Below are positions 1-7,855 of a stretch of 64,000 nt of DNA, piece after piece. Numbering within the stretch: position 1 is the stretch's first letter; each line of letters opens with the position of its first letter. A program made the translations under genes and the position numbers. The notes below the pieces were generated by a model. The model searched no databases. It worked only from the letters and a program-made list of their open reading frames with translations, and was not told the origin of the DNA. The stretch covers positions 1 through 64,000 of the forward strand of contig NZ_CP026305.1 in assembly GCF_003054555.1 (NCBI RefSeq). Reading direction: 5' to 3'. The DNA is from Streptomyces lunaelactis. Its GTDB lineage: Bacteria; Actinomycetota; Actinomycetes; Streptomycetales; Streptomycetaceae.

Positions 1-567
1 GCCTGCCAACGGCCTGCTTGGCCGGCTTCGCTTCGCTCGGCCTAGTTCAGCGGAGCTGAACTTACTTCCCTCCGCTTCGCTATGGGAAGGGAATTGAGAA
101 CCTGTCAGTCCTCGCTTCGCTCGGACGGGAGGCCTCGCTTCGCTCGAGCCTTAGGACTTGACGCCACCTCACTGCATAGGAGGAGGCGGACTGTGGAGCA
201 CGTCGCATAAATCCTCCACTCCAGAATCACACCAACAAGCAGACCTTAAGAACTGACCAGTAAAGAGTGCTTCAAAATGAGTATGAGATAGGTACTGGGA
301 TGAGAAGAACTCACCAGACAGCACTCGAGAAGTAGGAAGAATCTGAACGACGTGTCCCCGAGCATCGTGTTACCGAAATACCCGTACCAAAATGACACCA
401 GCCCGACCTCACGCCAAGCCAACCGCTCCGCCGCCCAGGAAACCCGCTGCAGGCCACACCAAACCACCGACTGCCAGCACGCGCGAACCGTCGGGTTGGG
501 AGACGGCCTCTGTAGTTAAGAGGGAGGGTGCAGAGAAGTGCCTGTGACCTGGGACTTTCAAAATGCA

Positions 568-623
568 AATGTCGGCGGCCACCGACATTCGGCACCGCTG
601 AATGTCGGTGGCCGCCCACATTC
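568..623. repeat. Two tandem inverted repeats (AATGTCGG-N6-CCGACATT type)
   Basis: The first copy at 568-589 is AATGTCGG, six bases, CCGACATT, with perfect arms. The second at 600-623 has 9-bp arms starting GAATGTCGG with one mismatch. The copies are 32 bp apart. They look like paired operator sites or iterons for a DNA-binding protein, possibly one of the two winged-helix proteins encoded 0.5-1.5 kb downstream. The function is inferred. Confidence 0.55.
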
Positions 624-925
624 GCTGCCGAAACTTGTGTCTGCTCGCAACTCTTGCCTGAAATCATGTCAGGAGACGCAACTCTCGTCTGGCTTTGACT
701 CGGGCAAACAGGCGGAGGGCGTCCAGTGCGGACCGATGAGGCGGGCGGAACATGCGGATAGCCGCAACTTTTGCCCAGTGGAGGTAGTGGTGTGTGTTGA
801 GCGCCAAGCCACCCAGGGTTGGTCCTGTGTGGCCCAGGTGCCTCGCGCGCGGGTCTTAAGGAAAAGAGAGCAGTAGCCGGATACCCCTGCTGACCAGTGG
901 GTTTTGCTGAGGGCCATGTGTTGGC

Positions 926-957
926 GCTGACACATCGACCTGCGGAAATGTGTCAGC
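926..957. repeat. Inverted repeat GCTGACACAT-N12-ATGTGTCAGC
   Basis: Ten-base arms at 926-935 and 948-957 match perfectly. A related TGTCAG-N5-CTGACA palindrome sits at 2190-2206, on the far side of the two winged-helix genes, so the same regulator could bind both. The role is not shown. Confidence 0.55.
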
Positions 958-1038
958 CAGCATCACATCGACACCAAATTGACCAAGTGGAGTTGAACAA
1001 TTCAACGTTGCCGCAGGTCAAACGGATGCGAGTCGCGG

Positions 1039-1691
1039 GTGGCAAGTGGTGTGGTGTCGAGAGCGACACCACTGGCCGCCCGCCGTTCCCCCAGTGCCAA
1101 GGGCCCGATCTCCGCTGTGCCTGAGGGCGGAGGCAACGGCTTACAAGAGACACTGACTGAGAAGTTCGGGTCGGCGATCAAGCCGCCGAGCCGCAACCGG
1201 CCAGTGCAGCAAATGGACGTGAGCGTCCGGTACACGTACCGCGCGCCCCACGAGATGTACGGCCGCGCCGGGTTCAGCCAAGTGTCCAACGAGTTCCTCA
1301 GCGACGTCCTGGCCGTGTTGATCGCGCAGCACGGCATGTCCCCGATCCAGTCGGCCGTCCTCGTCTGGTGCATCGGCAAGCAGCGAGAGGGCTGGCTCTC
1401 AGGGCCACCCACAAGAAGATCGCTGAGAAGCTGGGTATGGAACGATCGAACGTGACTCGGGCGATCGGTCGGCTGGGGGAGTGGCACATGCTGCAGCGAA
1501 TCGAGAACGGCGTGCTCTTCGTCAATCCCTTGATCGCATTCCAGGGGAACGGTGACCGGCAGCAAGAGGTTCTGGCGCTGCTGCGCGCGAAAACGCCCGA
1601 GGACGCCTTCCCGAAGCTGAACCCGCCGCCAGCCCCGCGAAGCGTGCAGCTGGAGCTCGGACAGGACGGCAAAGAGGAGGCGGCATGCTGA
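1039..1691 (+). pseudogene. RepL-like winged-helix protein, frameshifted
   Basis: Two reading frames join to make one protein of about 217 residues. The upstream part (GTG at 1039) runs through VRYTYRAPHEMYGRAGF and LSDVLAVLIAQHGMSP. The downstream part, in the minus-one frame, carries a helix-turn-helix (KKIAEKLGMERSNVTRAIGR) followed by a wing (NGVLFVNPLIAFQG), the layout of plasmid RepL and MarR-like proteins. One extra G in the GGG run at 1402-1404 would restore the frame. So this is a single-base deletion, a sequencing error or a minus-one slip. The gene overlaps the next one by a few bases, implying co-transcription. DNA-binding or replication control is inferred from the fold. Confidence 0.55.
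1051..1072. repeat. Hairpin GTGGTGTCG-AGAG-CGACACCAC
   Basis: A perfect 9-bp stem with a 4-base loop lies at the very beginning of the first winged-helix reading frame. It may be an operator or a leader hairpin, and suggests the true translational start is downstream of it. Confidence 0.45.
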
Positions 1692-2098
1692 TCCAGGCGA
1701 GCGTCGGATACGGAATGCTGCACCAACTGGAGCTCACGAAGGCCGCTCAGGACCTTCTGAGCGCCATGGTGGAGCGTCAGCATCCCGGCGGTGAGGTCAT
1801 CGCCTCTCAGCGCGAACTCGCGGCCCGTGTAGGGCTCAGCAGGAACTCGGCGAACGTCGCCATGGCGGCCCTCGTCGACCGGCACCTGGTGCTCCGGCCC
1901 GAGAATCGCCGCTACCGCACCTACTACCTGCACCCCTACATCGCCGGATACGAGACCGTCGAAGACCTCGAAGCAGCGATCCAAGTCGCCGCCCGGCGCA
2001 TCGCCGACGGCGAGCTACCTGAGCCGACCGCGCCCCGTTACGACACCCCACCGCCGAAACGCCAAGGCCACGGCCTCAAGGCCGTCAGCGGCGAGTAG
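1685..2098 (+). CDS. Winged-helix DNA-binding protein (RepL/MarR-like)
   Basis: A 137-residue protein with a helix-turn-helix at about residues 40-65 (SQRELAARVGLSRNSANVAM) followed by a wing and the segment RRYRTYYLHPYIAGYE. It resembles the preceding broken gene in organisation, so the two are probably paralogues from the same element. Its ATG overlaps the end of the preceding frame, a sign of translational coupling. A hairpin at 2132-2160 ends the unit. The likely role is regulation or replication control of a mobile element; no partner replication gene is visible. The exact family is uncertain. Confidence 0.6.
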   Translation: MLIQASVGYGMLHQLELTKAAQDLLSAMVERQHPGGEVIASQRELAARVGLSRNSANVAMAALVDRHLVLRPENRRYRTYYLHPYIAGYETVEDLEAAIQVAARRIADGELPEPTAPRYDTPPPKRQGHGLKAVSGE

Positions 2099-2131
2099 CC
2101 GGCGACCTCCACCACAAGCGCGGCCCCACTA

Positions 2132-2160
2132 CGTTGTGTCCTCCCTGGAGGGACACAACG
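2132..2160 (+). terminator. Hairpin terminator after the winged-helix pair
   Basis: CGTTGTGTCC, nine bases, GGACACAACG forms a 10-bp stem starting 33 bp after the stop codon at 2098. There is no T-tract, as is usual in Streptomyces. Confidence 0.6.
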
Positions 2161-2189
2161 CCCTCGCATGTCAGGCCACTTGACGTCTG

Positions 2190-2206
2190 TGTCAGTGAGG
2201 CTGACA
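2190..2206. repeat. Palindrome TGTCAG-TGAGG-CTGACA
   Basis: Six-base perfect arms. The region also has single TGTCAGG copies nearby. Related to the inverted repeat at 926-957. Confidence 0.4.
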
Positions 2207-2226
2207 TCTGCAGCTCTGACCGCCTG

Positions 2227-2706
2227 TCAGGCACGGCGCAGATCCATCACCATCACGGGATATGGCCCGGCCGTAATCTCGGCCGTGGCCTGGTTCTCGG
2301 GAATCACGTTGTCCATCCGCATCCGCAGGCTGTCTTCGCCGGCGGCTTCGAGCACGACTCGCCAGCCCCAACCGCCGTCGTAGCTACCGTCGAGCTTGAC
2401 CGTCGCGTCCGCTCCCCGGCTCCCTGACAACGACATCGGCGCCGGCTGCTGATGCCACGAGTCACCCCACATCGCGACAAGGGAACCGTCGTCCCCGGCC
2501 GAGCCGAGGACGAGCAGACCGTCCTGCGGCCCGTCGTCCGGGTGCTCCCAGGAGTACGCGACCGAGGTGAGATGACCGCCCGCGGCGAGCGTCACGGTCG
2601 CTGTCGCCGAGAACTCGGCGAACGGGCTGTCGGGCATCAGCCGGAAGCCGTTCGTGCCCGCCCACGTACCTACGGAGTCGGAGAGGATTGCCATGCGCCC
2701 AACCAT
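2227..2706 (-). CDS. Conserved hypothetical protein
   Basis: A 159-residue protein with no signal peptide or membrane segment. The sequence is rich in Trp, Gly and beta-strand patterns (GTWAGTNGFRLMPDSP, MWGDSWHQQP, DGSYDGGWGWRVVLE, ending GPYPVMVMDLRRA), like small beta-barrel proteins common in actinomycetes. No catalytic motif is recognised. ATG codons at 2706 and 2694 could both start it. It lies between the element remnant and the RDD gene and shows no link to the biosynthetic cluster. Confidence 0.6.
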   Translation of the reverse strand: MVGRMAILSDSVGTWAGTNGFRLMPDSPFAEFSATATVTLAAGGHLTSVAYSWEHPDDGPQDGLLVLGSAGDDGSLVAMWGDSWHQQPAPMSLSGSRGADATVKLDGSYDGGWGWRVVLEAAGEDSLRMRMDNVIPENQATAEITAGPYPVMVMDLRRA

Positions 2707-3014
2707 GACAGTGCAACCGCAGACGTGCCCCGCGACTCCTCGCCCGGGCGGGTCCCGCAGGCGGGCCGCGGTAGTTCAGGTCGGCCAGGAGCGGACGTGG
2801 GTCCGCGGCGGCGTACGGGTCGGACCGGCCGGAGTCGATGGCACGGGCTGGGTCCAGCGGGTCCCGTACGGAGCATTGGCATTTCCCGATCCATATCAGC
2901 CGTTCCGTGGAGAGGAAATGGCTTCGAATTTATGAGGGATAAGCGGCTGCGCGGTTCTTAGGCCTCTCCAATTTCTTGCAAGTGGAGTCCTAGCCTCCAG
3001 AAGGCTCATCGTCG
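2707..3014. other. Intergenic stretch without recognised features
   Basis: Three hundred bases between the hypothetical and RDD genes. Only short frames are seen and no clear hairpin or operator. Confidence 0.5.
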
Positions 3015-3650
3015 TTACCGCGGCCACACGGTCGCCGGCGAGGGAGCCCGCGGTGAGGCGCGGACAACGGATGTGCCCGCCAGGCGGTCCGCGAGGGTGC
3101 GGCGGGACCCGGACAGGGCCGGGAGGACGTTGGTCCAGAAGATGGCGACCGCGATGCACCAGACGACTACGGAGATGACGAAGGCGCCGGAGATAAGAAG
3201 GCAGCAGGCGAGGGAGAAGCAGGCCACGTCGGCGGTGGTGGTCATCGCAGCGCGCCGGGCAGCGCGGGAGGAGGTCTGCGGGGTGATGCGCAGGCCGAGA
3301 AGCATCTTGCCGAGGGTGCGTCCGGCGAGGGTGAGGGTGGCCCAGTGGTAGAGGAAGGTGCAGGCCACCAGCAGGATGAACGCCTGGATGACGGTGGTGG
3401 CCACGTTGTCCCAGAGCGACAGCGCGAGCTGCCCGGCATCGTCGAGGTTGTCGCGGTCCGATCTGAGCATGTGCCAGACGTCCGACAGTTCGGGTCCGTC
3501 GGTGAACATCGCGGTGATGCGGTGGACGGTGAAAACGCCGAGCAGGTAGGCCGCAAGGAGCACCAGTGCGAAGTCGACGCACCAGGCGAGGACACGGCGG
3601 CCGGCGGCGGGGCGGCTCGTTAACGGTGGGGCTTCGTACGGGTTGGACAT
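3015..3650 (-). CDS. RDD-family membrane protein
   Basis: A 211-residue protein. The N-terminal AAGRRVLAWCVDFAL stretch matches the RDD signature (Arg in helix 1, Asp in the next turn). Hydrophobic segments lie at about 20-42, 85-110 and 138-170. RDD proteins are small integral membrane proteins of unclear role, often beside exporters. The ATG at 3650 has a strong GGGGGGAG ribosome site. Codon 10 is TTA (3621-3623), so translation may depend on bldA. The promoter probably lies in the box array at 3774-3843: on the minus strand TTGAGT, 18 bases, TACAAT. That array is shared with pump genes, which suggests co-regulation with export. Confidence 0.8.
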   Translation of the reverse strand: MSNPYEAPPLTSRPAAGRRVLAWCVDFALVLLAAYLLGVFTVHRITAMFTDGPELSDVWHMLRSDRDNLDDAGQLALSLWDNVATTVIQAFILLVACTFLYHWATLTLAGRTLGKMLLGLRITPQTSSRAARRAAMTTTADVACFSLACCLLISGAFVISVVVWCIAVAIFWTNVLPALSGSRRTLADRLAGTSVVRASPRAPSPATVWPR

Positions 3651-3773
3651 GGTCTCCCCCCGGAATGCGGGTTGCTGATGCGGTGTGAGGTCGTGGTCGG
3701 CAACGGTCCGGAGGGCTTACCGCGTGGCCGAGAGCGGTGAGCGCGGTCAGCGAAGTAGTAATCGCCCCGGCCC

Positions 3774-3843
3774 CGTACATTGTACGACACTCCGAACACC
3801 GTACTCAACTGCGAACGACGTGCGCAAGGCCGCACATCGTTCG
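3774..3843. promoter_or_regulatory. Array A: four 13-bp palindromic boxes, 19-bp pitch
   Basis: Boxes at 3774 (CGTACATTGTACG), 3793 (CGAACACCGTACT), 3812 (CGAACGACGTGCG) and 3831 (CGCACATCGTTCG) are exactly 19 bp apart with 6-bp spacers. On the minus strand they embed TTGAGT-N18-TACAAT, a plausible promoter for the RDD gene. The same architecture appears at 7714, 10184, 14145 and 56317. Binding by the TetR protein at 14255 or another regulator is inferred. Confidence 0.7.
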
Positions 3844-3888
3844 ACCGTGCGCGACTGGATCGACCCGGACGACACAGGCACCCAGAGC

Positions 3889-3919
3889 GCCATCATGGCT
3901 TGCAATGGCGCCATTATGG
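3889..3919. promoter_or_regulatory. GCCAT-N-ATGGC operator group, copy 1
   Basis: GCCATCATGGC (3889-3899), ATGGCGCCAT (3905-3914) and CCATTATGG (3911-3919) lie directly before the ribbon-helix-helix gene (start 3935). The same kind of palindromes recur at 56404-56459 before the paralogous DUF4097 gene. Autoregulation by the ribbon-helix-helix protein is a natural inference. Confidence 0.55.
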
Positions 3920-3934
3920 TGTCATGGTGGTGTT

Positions 3935-4468
3935 ATGGACCTCACTCCGTACGTCGACAATCTCCGGCACGAGCTCGCGGTCGCCGCGGATGCAGGCGGA
4001 GAGGAAGCCCGCGCCCTGGCCGAGCGGCTCACCGCACCCTTGGAGTCGGCGGCCCGGCTCACCCTTCTGAACGCACTGTCCGCCGCCATGGGCGAGGTCA
4101 CGCGCGACCTGGCGCCGGGCTCGGTGGACGTACGACTGCGGGGGCTGGACCCCGAGTTCGTGGTGACACCACCGCCGGGTCAGGAGGCGTACGAGGAGGC
4201 CGGGGAGCGCGAGAGCCCGACGGGCGGTACGCGGGCGCCCTTGCCGCCCGCCCCGGTGGACAGTGACGAGGGCGGTACGGCACGGATCAACTTCCGTCTC
4301 CCTGCGCACCTCAAGAACCGGGTCGAGGACGCCGCGGGACAGGAGGGCCTCTCGGTCAACGCCTGGCTGGTACGGGCCGTCGCCACTGCCCTGGAGCCCG
4401 GCGAGCCCAGCCGTGCAGGGCGCAGTCGCCATCGGGTCCAGCAGGGCTACACGGGCTGGGTTCGCTAG
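3935..4468 (+). CDS. Ribbon-helix-helix (HicB/Arc-like) regulator
   Basis: A 177-residue protein. Residues 1-75 are helical. The C-terminal part (about 112-150) reads ARINFRLPAHLKNRVEDA then EGLSVNAWLVRAVATAL, the strand-helix-helix pattern of Arc/MetJ and HicB-type DNA-binding domains. ATG 3935 is chosen because the homologous N-terminus (MDLTPYVDNLRHEL) starts there; upstream sequence is operator DNA. The next gene, 92 bp downstream on the same strand, encodes a DUF4097 protein, so the pair may be one unit. No toxin partner is seen, so a role as a stand-alone transcriptional regulator of the DUF4097 genes is more likely than toxin-antitoxin. Confidence 0.7.
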   Translation: MDLTPYVDNLRHELAVAADAGGEEARALAERLTAPLESAARLTLLNALSAAMGEVTRDLAPGSVDVRLRGLDPEFVVTPPPGQEAYEEAGERESPTGGTRAPLPPAPVDSDEGGTARINFRLPAHLKNRVEDAAGQEGLSVNAWLVRAVATALEPGEPSRAGRSRHRVQQGYTGWVR

Positions 4469-4560
4469 CTGCACCGGCGTGCCGCACCGCTCCCAGCCAC
4501 TTCCCATTCACCCGCTCCACCAGCGGGAACGCACATCAGAGCCATGAGGACGGGACAGCC

Positions 4561-5397
4561 ATGCCTACCTTCGACACTCCCGAACCGATCTCCGTCACCC
4601 TCGAATTCGACGTCGGGTCCGCCCGGATCACCGCGGGCAAGCGCGCGGACACGGTCGTCGAGGTACTGCCGGGCGACGGCGCCGACGAGGACGACGTGCA
4701 GGCCGCTCAGCAGACCAGAGTCACCTGCTCGGGCGGCAAGTTGCTGGTCAGGGGACCCAAGAAGCGTTCTCTGTTCGGCAAGAGCGGCTCGCTCGACGTG
4801 AGTATCGAGCTGCCAGCCGGATCGGACGTCCAGGGCACCTCGTCCATGGCGGACTTCACGTGTGAGGGCCATTTCGGGGACCTCAGGCTCAGGACCTCGT
4901 TCGGTGACATCCAGGTCGAGGAGGCGGGAACGGTGTCCCTGAAGACCGACCACGGCGACATTCGCGTGGACCGCACGGCGGGGGACGCCGAGGTCATCGC
5001 GGCGGGCCGGATCGACGTCGGGGAGATCGCGGGCGCGGCGACGGTCAAGAACGTCAACGGCGAGACCAGCATCGGCTCGGTCACCGGCGCTCTGCGGGTG
5101 AACTCGTCCAACGGCCGTATCTCCGTAGGCATCGCGCACGCCGGAGTCGACGCCAAGTCCGCCAGCGGCGGTATCCGGATCGGCGAGGTGGCACGCGGCC
5201 AGGTCTCGCTCCAGACCGCTGCCGGTGATCTCGAGGTCGGCATTGCCGCGTCCACCGCCGCCTGGCTCGACGTGAACACCCGTAGCGGCATGGTCCGTAA
5301 CTCCATCGGCCCGTCCGAGGGCCCCGCGACCTCCGACGAGACCGTCGAGGTGCACGCCCGTACCGGAGCGGGCGACGTCGTGATCCGCCGCTCCTGA
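4561..5397 (+). CDS. DUF4097 beta-helix protein, copy 1
   Basis: A 278-residue protein starting [10 protein letters not shown]. It consists of repeated short beta-strand units with conserved Gly-Asp or Gly-Asn turns ([37 protein letters not shown]), typical of DUF4097/head-GIN beta-helices. No signal peptide or membrane segment is visible. A paralogue with the same start motif lies at 55389-56249 directly upstream of an ABC exporter. The function of the family is unknown; association with exporters suggests an envelope-stress or transport accessory role. P450 and ferredoxin genes follow on the same strand after 170 bp. Confidence 0.75.
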   Translation: MPTFDTPEPISVTLEFDVGSARITAGKRADTVVEVLPGDGADEDDVQAAQQTRVTCSGGKLLVRGPKKRSLFGKSGSLDVSIELPAGSDVQGTSSMADFTCEGHFGDLRLRTSFGDIQVEEAGTVSLKTDHGDIRVDRTAGDAEVIAAGRIDVGEIAGAATVKNVNGETSIGSVTGALRVNSSNGRISVGIAHAGVDAKSASGGIRIGEVARGQVSLQTAAGDLEVGIAASTAAWLDVNTRSGMVRNSIGPSEGPATSDETVEVHARTGAGDVVIRRS

Positions 5398-5567
5398 CCA
5401 TCCGGGCCGCAGAAGAGGACCACCGCGCGGATTCTCTCCGCGCTCACCGCGCCCACCCGGCGAACGCGGGCGGTGCACACGTCGCGGGCCGCGATCCGAC
5501 CCATGACGCCGATGCCGTGCGCCGCGACGCCGTTCACCGCACGTCACTCTGCGCTGGAGGACACACC

Positions 5568-6818
5568 ATGCAGCACGAACCGTCGGCACACACGCACGGG
5601 AAGACCGCTCAGGACGCAGCGCCGCTCCCCGAGCCGGTGCAGCTGCCGACGGCCCGTCCAGCGGGCTGCCCGTTCGATCCGCCCGGTGAGCTGGCGGGGC
5701 TGCGTGCGCAGCAGCCGCTCAGCCGGATGCTCTACCCCGACGGGCACGTGGGCTGGCTGGCCACCAGCCACTCCGCGGTCCGTGCGTTAGCCGCCGACCC
5801 CCGCTTCAGCTCTCGGTACGAGCTCCTGCACTCCCCCTTCCCGGGCCTGGAGATGGCCGAAATGCCGCCGGCGCCGATCGGCGACCTCACCGGGATCGAC
5901 CCGCCCGACCACACCCGCTACCGGCGGCTGCTCACCGGCAGGTTCACGGTCCGCCGGATGCGTGAACTCACCGCCCGCGTCGAGCAGATCACCGCCGAGC
6001 ACCTCGACGCCATGGAGCGCCAAGGCCCGCCGGTCGACCTGGTGAAGGCGTACGCACACCCCGTCCCGGCGCTGATGATCTGCGAACTGCTCGGCGTGCC
6101 CTCCTGCGACCGCGAGGTCTTCCAGCGTCACGCGGCGACACTGAGCGGCCTGGACGCCACGCAGGACGAGCAGTTCGCCGCGTACAGCACGCTCCAGGAC
6201 GTGGTGCACGAGCTGGTACTGGCCAAGCGGGCCGACCCCACCGACGACCTGCTCAGCGATCTGACCACCAGCGATCTCACCGATACCGAGCTCGCCGGAA
6301 TCGGCACCTTCCTGCTCGCCGCCGGCCTCGACACCACCGCGAACATGATCGGGCTCGGCACGTTCGCGTTGCTGAGCAACCCCGGGCAAGCCGCCGCTCT
6401 GCGCTCCGAACCCGGCCTCGCCGACCAGGCGGTCGAGGAGCTGCTGCGCTATCTGAGCATCGCCCACACCGGGGCGCGGGCGGCGCTGGAGGACGTTGAG
6501 CTGGACGGTCAGCTGATCAGGGCGGGTGAGACGGTCACCATCTCGGTGCAGGCCGCCAATCGCGACCCGGACCGGTTCGCCGACCCCGACACCCTCGACC
6601 TGCACCGGAAAGCCACCGGGCATCTGTCCTTCGGCCACGGCATCCACCAGTGTCTGGGCCAGCAACTGGCCCGCGTCGAGATGCGGGTCGCCCTTCCGGC
6701 GCTGTTCGCCCGGTTCCCGACGCTGCGGCTTGCCGTCCCGCCGGAGGAGGTGCCGCTGCGCGCCGACATGAACATCCACGGGGTGCACCGACTCCCCGTC
6801 ACGTGGGACGAGGCGTAA
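5568..6818 (+). CDS. Cytochrome P450 monooxygenase
   Basis: A 416-residue class I bacterial P450. The I-helix motif AGLDTT is at 252-257, the ExxR pair is in EELLRYL, and the heme loop [10 protein letters not shown] has ligand Cys362. ATG 5568 is preceded by a GGAGG ribosome site eight bases upstream. Leu74 is encoded by TTA (5787-5789), so translation may need the bldA tRNA and be delayed to late growth. A 3Fe-4S ferredoxin gene begins 4 bp after the stop and is the likely electron donor. Substrate is not shown; hydroxylation of the peptide or a precursor of the NRPS cluster is inferred from location only. Confidence 0.9.
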   Translation: MQHEPSAHTHGKTAQDAAPLPEPVQLPTARPAGCPFDPPGELAGLRAQQPLSRMLYPDGHVGWLATSHSAVRALAADPRFSSRYELLHSPFPGLEMAEMPPAPIGDLTGIDPPDHTRYRRLLTGRFTVRRMRELTARVEQITAEHLDAMERQGPPVDLVKAYAHPVPALMICELLGVPSCDREVFQRHAATLSGLDATQDEQFAAYSTLQDVVHELVLAKRADPTDDLLSDLTTSDLTDTELAGIGTFLLAAGLDTTANMIGLGTFALLSNPGQAAALRSEPGLADQAVEELLRYLSIAHTGARAALEDVELDGQLIRAGETVTISVQAANRDPDRFADPDTLDLHRKATGHLSFGHGIHQCLGQQLARVEMRVALPALFARFPTLRLAVPPEEVPLRADMNIHGVHRLPVTWDEA

Positions 6819-6822
6819 CCCG

Positions 6823-7053
6823 GTGGAACTCGGCATCGACCGCGAACGCTGCCAGAGCGCCGGGATGTGCGCACTGACCGCCCCCGAGGTGTTCGACCAG
6901 GACGCCGAGGACGGCCGGGTGCTGCTGCTGCGGACCCGACCGTCGCCCGGGCAGGACACCGCGGCCCGTCAGGCTGCCGACATCTGCCCCTCCGGGGCCA
7001 TCACCGTCATCGAGGAGCGGGAGGGCGGCAGTTCGGCCGCACCGGAGTCGTAG
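6823..7053 (+). CDS. 3Fe-4S ferredoxin
   Basis: A 76-residue ferredoxin with Cys10, Cys16 and Cys55 (CQSAGMC, then ICPSGAI), the three-cysteine pattern of Streptomyces P450-partner [3Fe-4S] ferredoxins. The GTG start is 4 bp after the P450 stop, so the two are translated together. It passes single electrons from a ferredoxin reductase, not encoded here, to the P450. The 3' end overlaps the converging GtrA-like gene by 85 bp. Confidence 0.9.
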   Translation: MELGIDRERCQSAGMCALTAPEVFDQDAEDGRVLLLRTRPSPGQDTAARQAADICPSGAITVIEEREGGSSAAPES

Positions 7054-7508
7054 CCGGGCGCCGCGGGCGGAGTGCGGGTGCGGGTGCCGGAGAAGACGAA
7101 CAGGCGCAGCACAGCGAACCGGCCGATCCCGGCCAGCGCCGATGCCGAGAGGTACACCAGCTGCTCCCGCCACACCCCGGGCGCGGCCTGAACCAGGTGC
7201 AGCAGCGCCATCGCCGCGCTGGTCACCACGTAGGCGGCCGCTGCCGTCCCTGCCGACTGCGCATGCCGACGCAGCCCGCAGCGCCGCCCGTCCCTGAACG
7301 TGAGCCGCGCGTGCAACTCGGTTGCCAGCACCGTGGAGGCGACCGTGACGAGCGCGTTCGCCGCCATCCATGGCATCAGGGCGGCCAGCAGGGCCACTGC
7401 TGCGCTGGAGCAGAGTCCGACGGCGCCTCCGCAGACCGCGAACCGTACGAATGCGGTGAGGGGGCTTGCGGGTCGCGATCGGCGCGATGCGTGCGGATCA
7501 CGGTCCAT
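6969..7508 (-). CDS. GtrA-like small membrane protein
   Basis: A 179-residue protein with four hydrophobic segments at about 20-45, 48-70, 88-108 and 118-140, and the GtrA-family pattern FVRFAVCGGAVGL, LTFRDGRR and RFAVLRLFVFSG. GtrA proteins are four-helix membrane proteins involved in polyprenyl-linked sugar transfer or of unknown function. The ATG at 7508 has GGAGGTG six bases upstream. The box array at 7714-7763 lies about 200 bp upstream and contains TTGCGC-N17-TACACT on the minus strand, a good promoter. Convergent overlap with the ferredoxin gene makes the exact 3' end less certain. Confidence 0.65.
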   Translation of the reverse strand: MDRDPHASRRSRPASPLTAFVRFAVCGGAVGLCSSAAVALLAALMPWMAANALVTVASTVLATELHARLTFRDGRRCGLRRHAQSAGTAAAAYVVTSAAMALLHLVQAAPGVWREQLVYLSASALAGIGRFAVLRLFVFSGTRTRTPPAAPGYDSGAAELPPSRSSMTVMAPEGQMSAA

Positions 7509-7581
7509 CAGGACACCTCCGGCACAGGACGGCCTGGTGTCGGCGTGGTCGCCCCGGGGAGCAGTCGTACGGGCTCCCGTT

Positions 7582-7668
7582 GGGGCTCCGCCCCAAGCCC
7601 CGCGCCTCAAACGCCGACGAGGCTTGATTGCGGGGCTCCGCCCTGACCCCGGCGGCCGGCGAGGCTTG
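7582..7668. repeat. GGGGCTCCGCCC...GAGGCTTG dispersed repeat, two copies
   Basis: Two degenerate copies (7582-7627, 7632-7668) begin GGGGCTCCGCCC and end in GCCGRCGAGGCTTG-like sequence. This intergenic repeat is familiar from many Streptomyces genomes; it codes for nothing obvious. Confidence 0.6.
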
Positions 7669-7713
7669 TTTGCGGTCGGCGCGCCTGCGGGGGATGGAGG
7701 CGCGCCGACCTGA

Positions 7714-7763
7714 CGAACAGTGTACGGCGAACGTACAGCGTGCGCAAGAGCGTACGTTGTACG
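7714..7763. promoter_or_regulatory. Array B: three 13-bp boxes
   Basis: CGAACAGTGTACG (7714), CGTACAGCGTGCG (7732) and CGTACGTTGTACG (7751), pitch 18 and 19 bp. On the minus strand TTGCGC-N17-TACACT spans them, directed at the GtrA-like gene. Confidence 0.65.
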
Positions 7764-7796
7764 GAACGGTCGGCCGGGCGGATGCCGCGGCGGCAA

Positions 7797-7844
7797 CGCA
7801 CCCCTCCGGCCCAGCAGCTGGGAGCCGCTGGGCCGGAGGGTGCG
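7797..7844 (-). terminator. Terminator of the MMPL gene
   Basis: CGCACCCCTCCGGCCCAGC (7797-7815) pairs with GCTGGGCCGGAGGGTGCG (7827-7844), an 18-bp stem with one bulged C, 12 bp downstream of the MMPL stop. Confidence 0.8.
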
Positions 7845-7855
7845 TGCCGGGTGGT

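Larger units (their letters stand above)
1..1038. other. Gene-poor stretch with hairpin-rich repeats
   Basis: No convincing gene is visible in the first kilobase. CGCTTCGCT recurs at about 28-37, 73-81, 113-121 and 136-143, and composition between 150 and 540 is more AT-rich than elsewhere. Perfect or near-perfect inverted repeats occur at 568-589, 600-623 and 926-957. Such layout is common in control regions of actinomycete plasmids and integrative elements. That assignment is inference; no origin or attachment site was identified. Confidence 0.5.

Noticed and set aside
1..150. Direct repeats CGCTTCGCT as a CRISPR array or telomere
   Set aside because: Copies are short, irregularly spaced and without uniform spacers; no cas, tap or tpg genes are seen.
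2132..2160. TGTCC...GGACA pair at 2137-2155 as a fourth cluster operator
   Set aside because: Spacing is nine not eight, and the arms are part of a 10-bp terminator stem after the winged-helix gene.
3935..4468. Ribbon-helix-helix protein as an antitoxin of a toxin-antitoxin pair
   Set aside because: No toxin-like gene adjoins it; the next gene encodes a DUF4097 protein.
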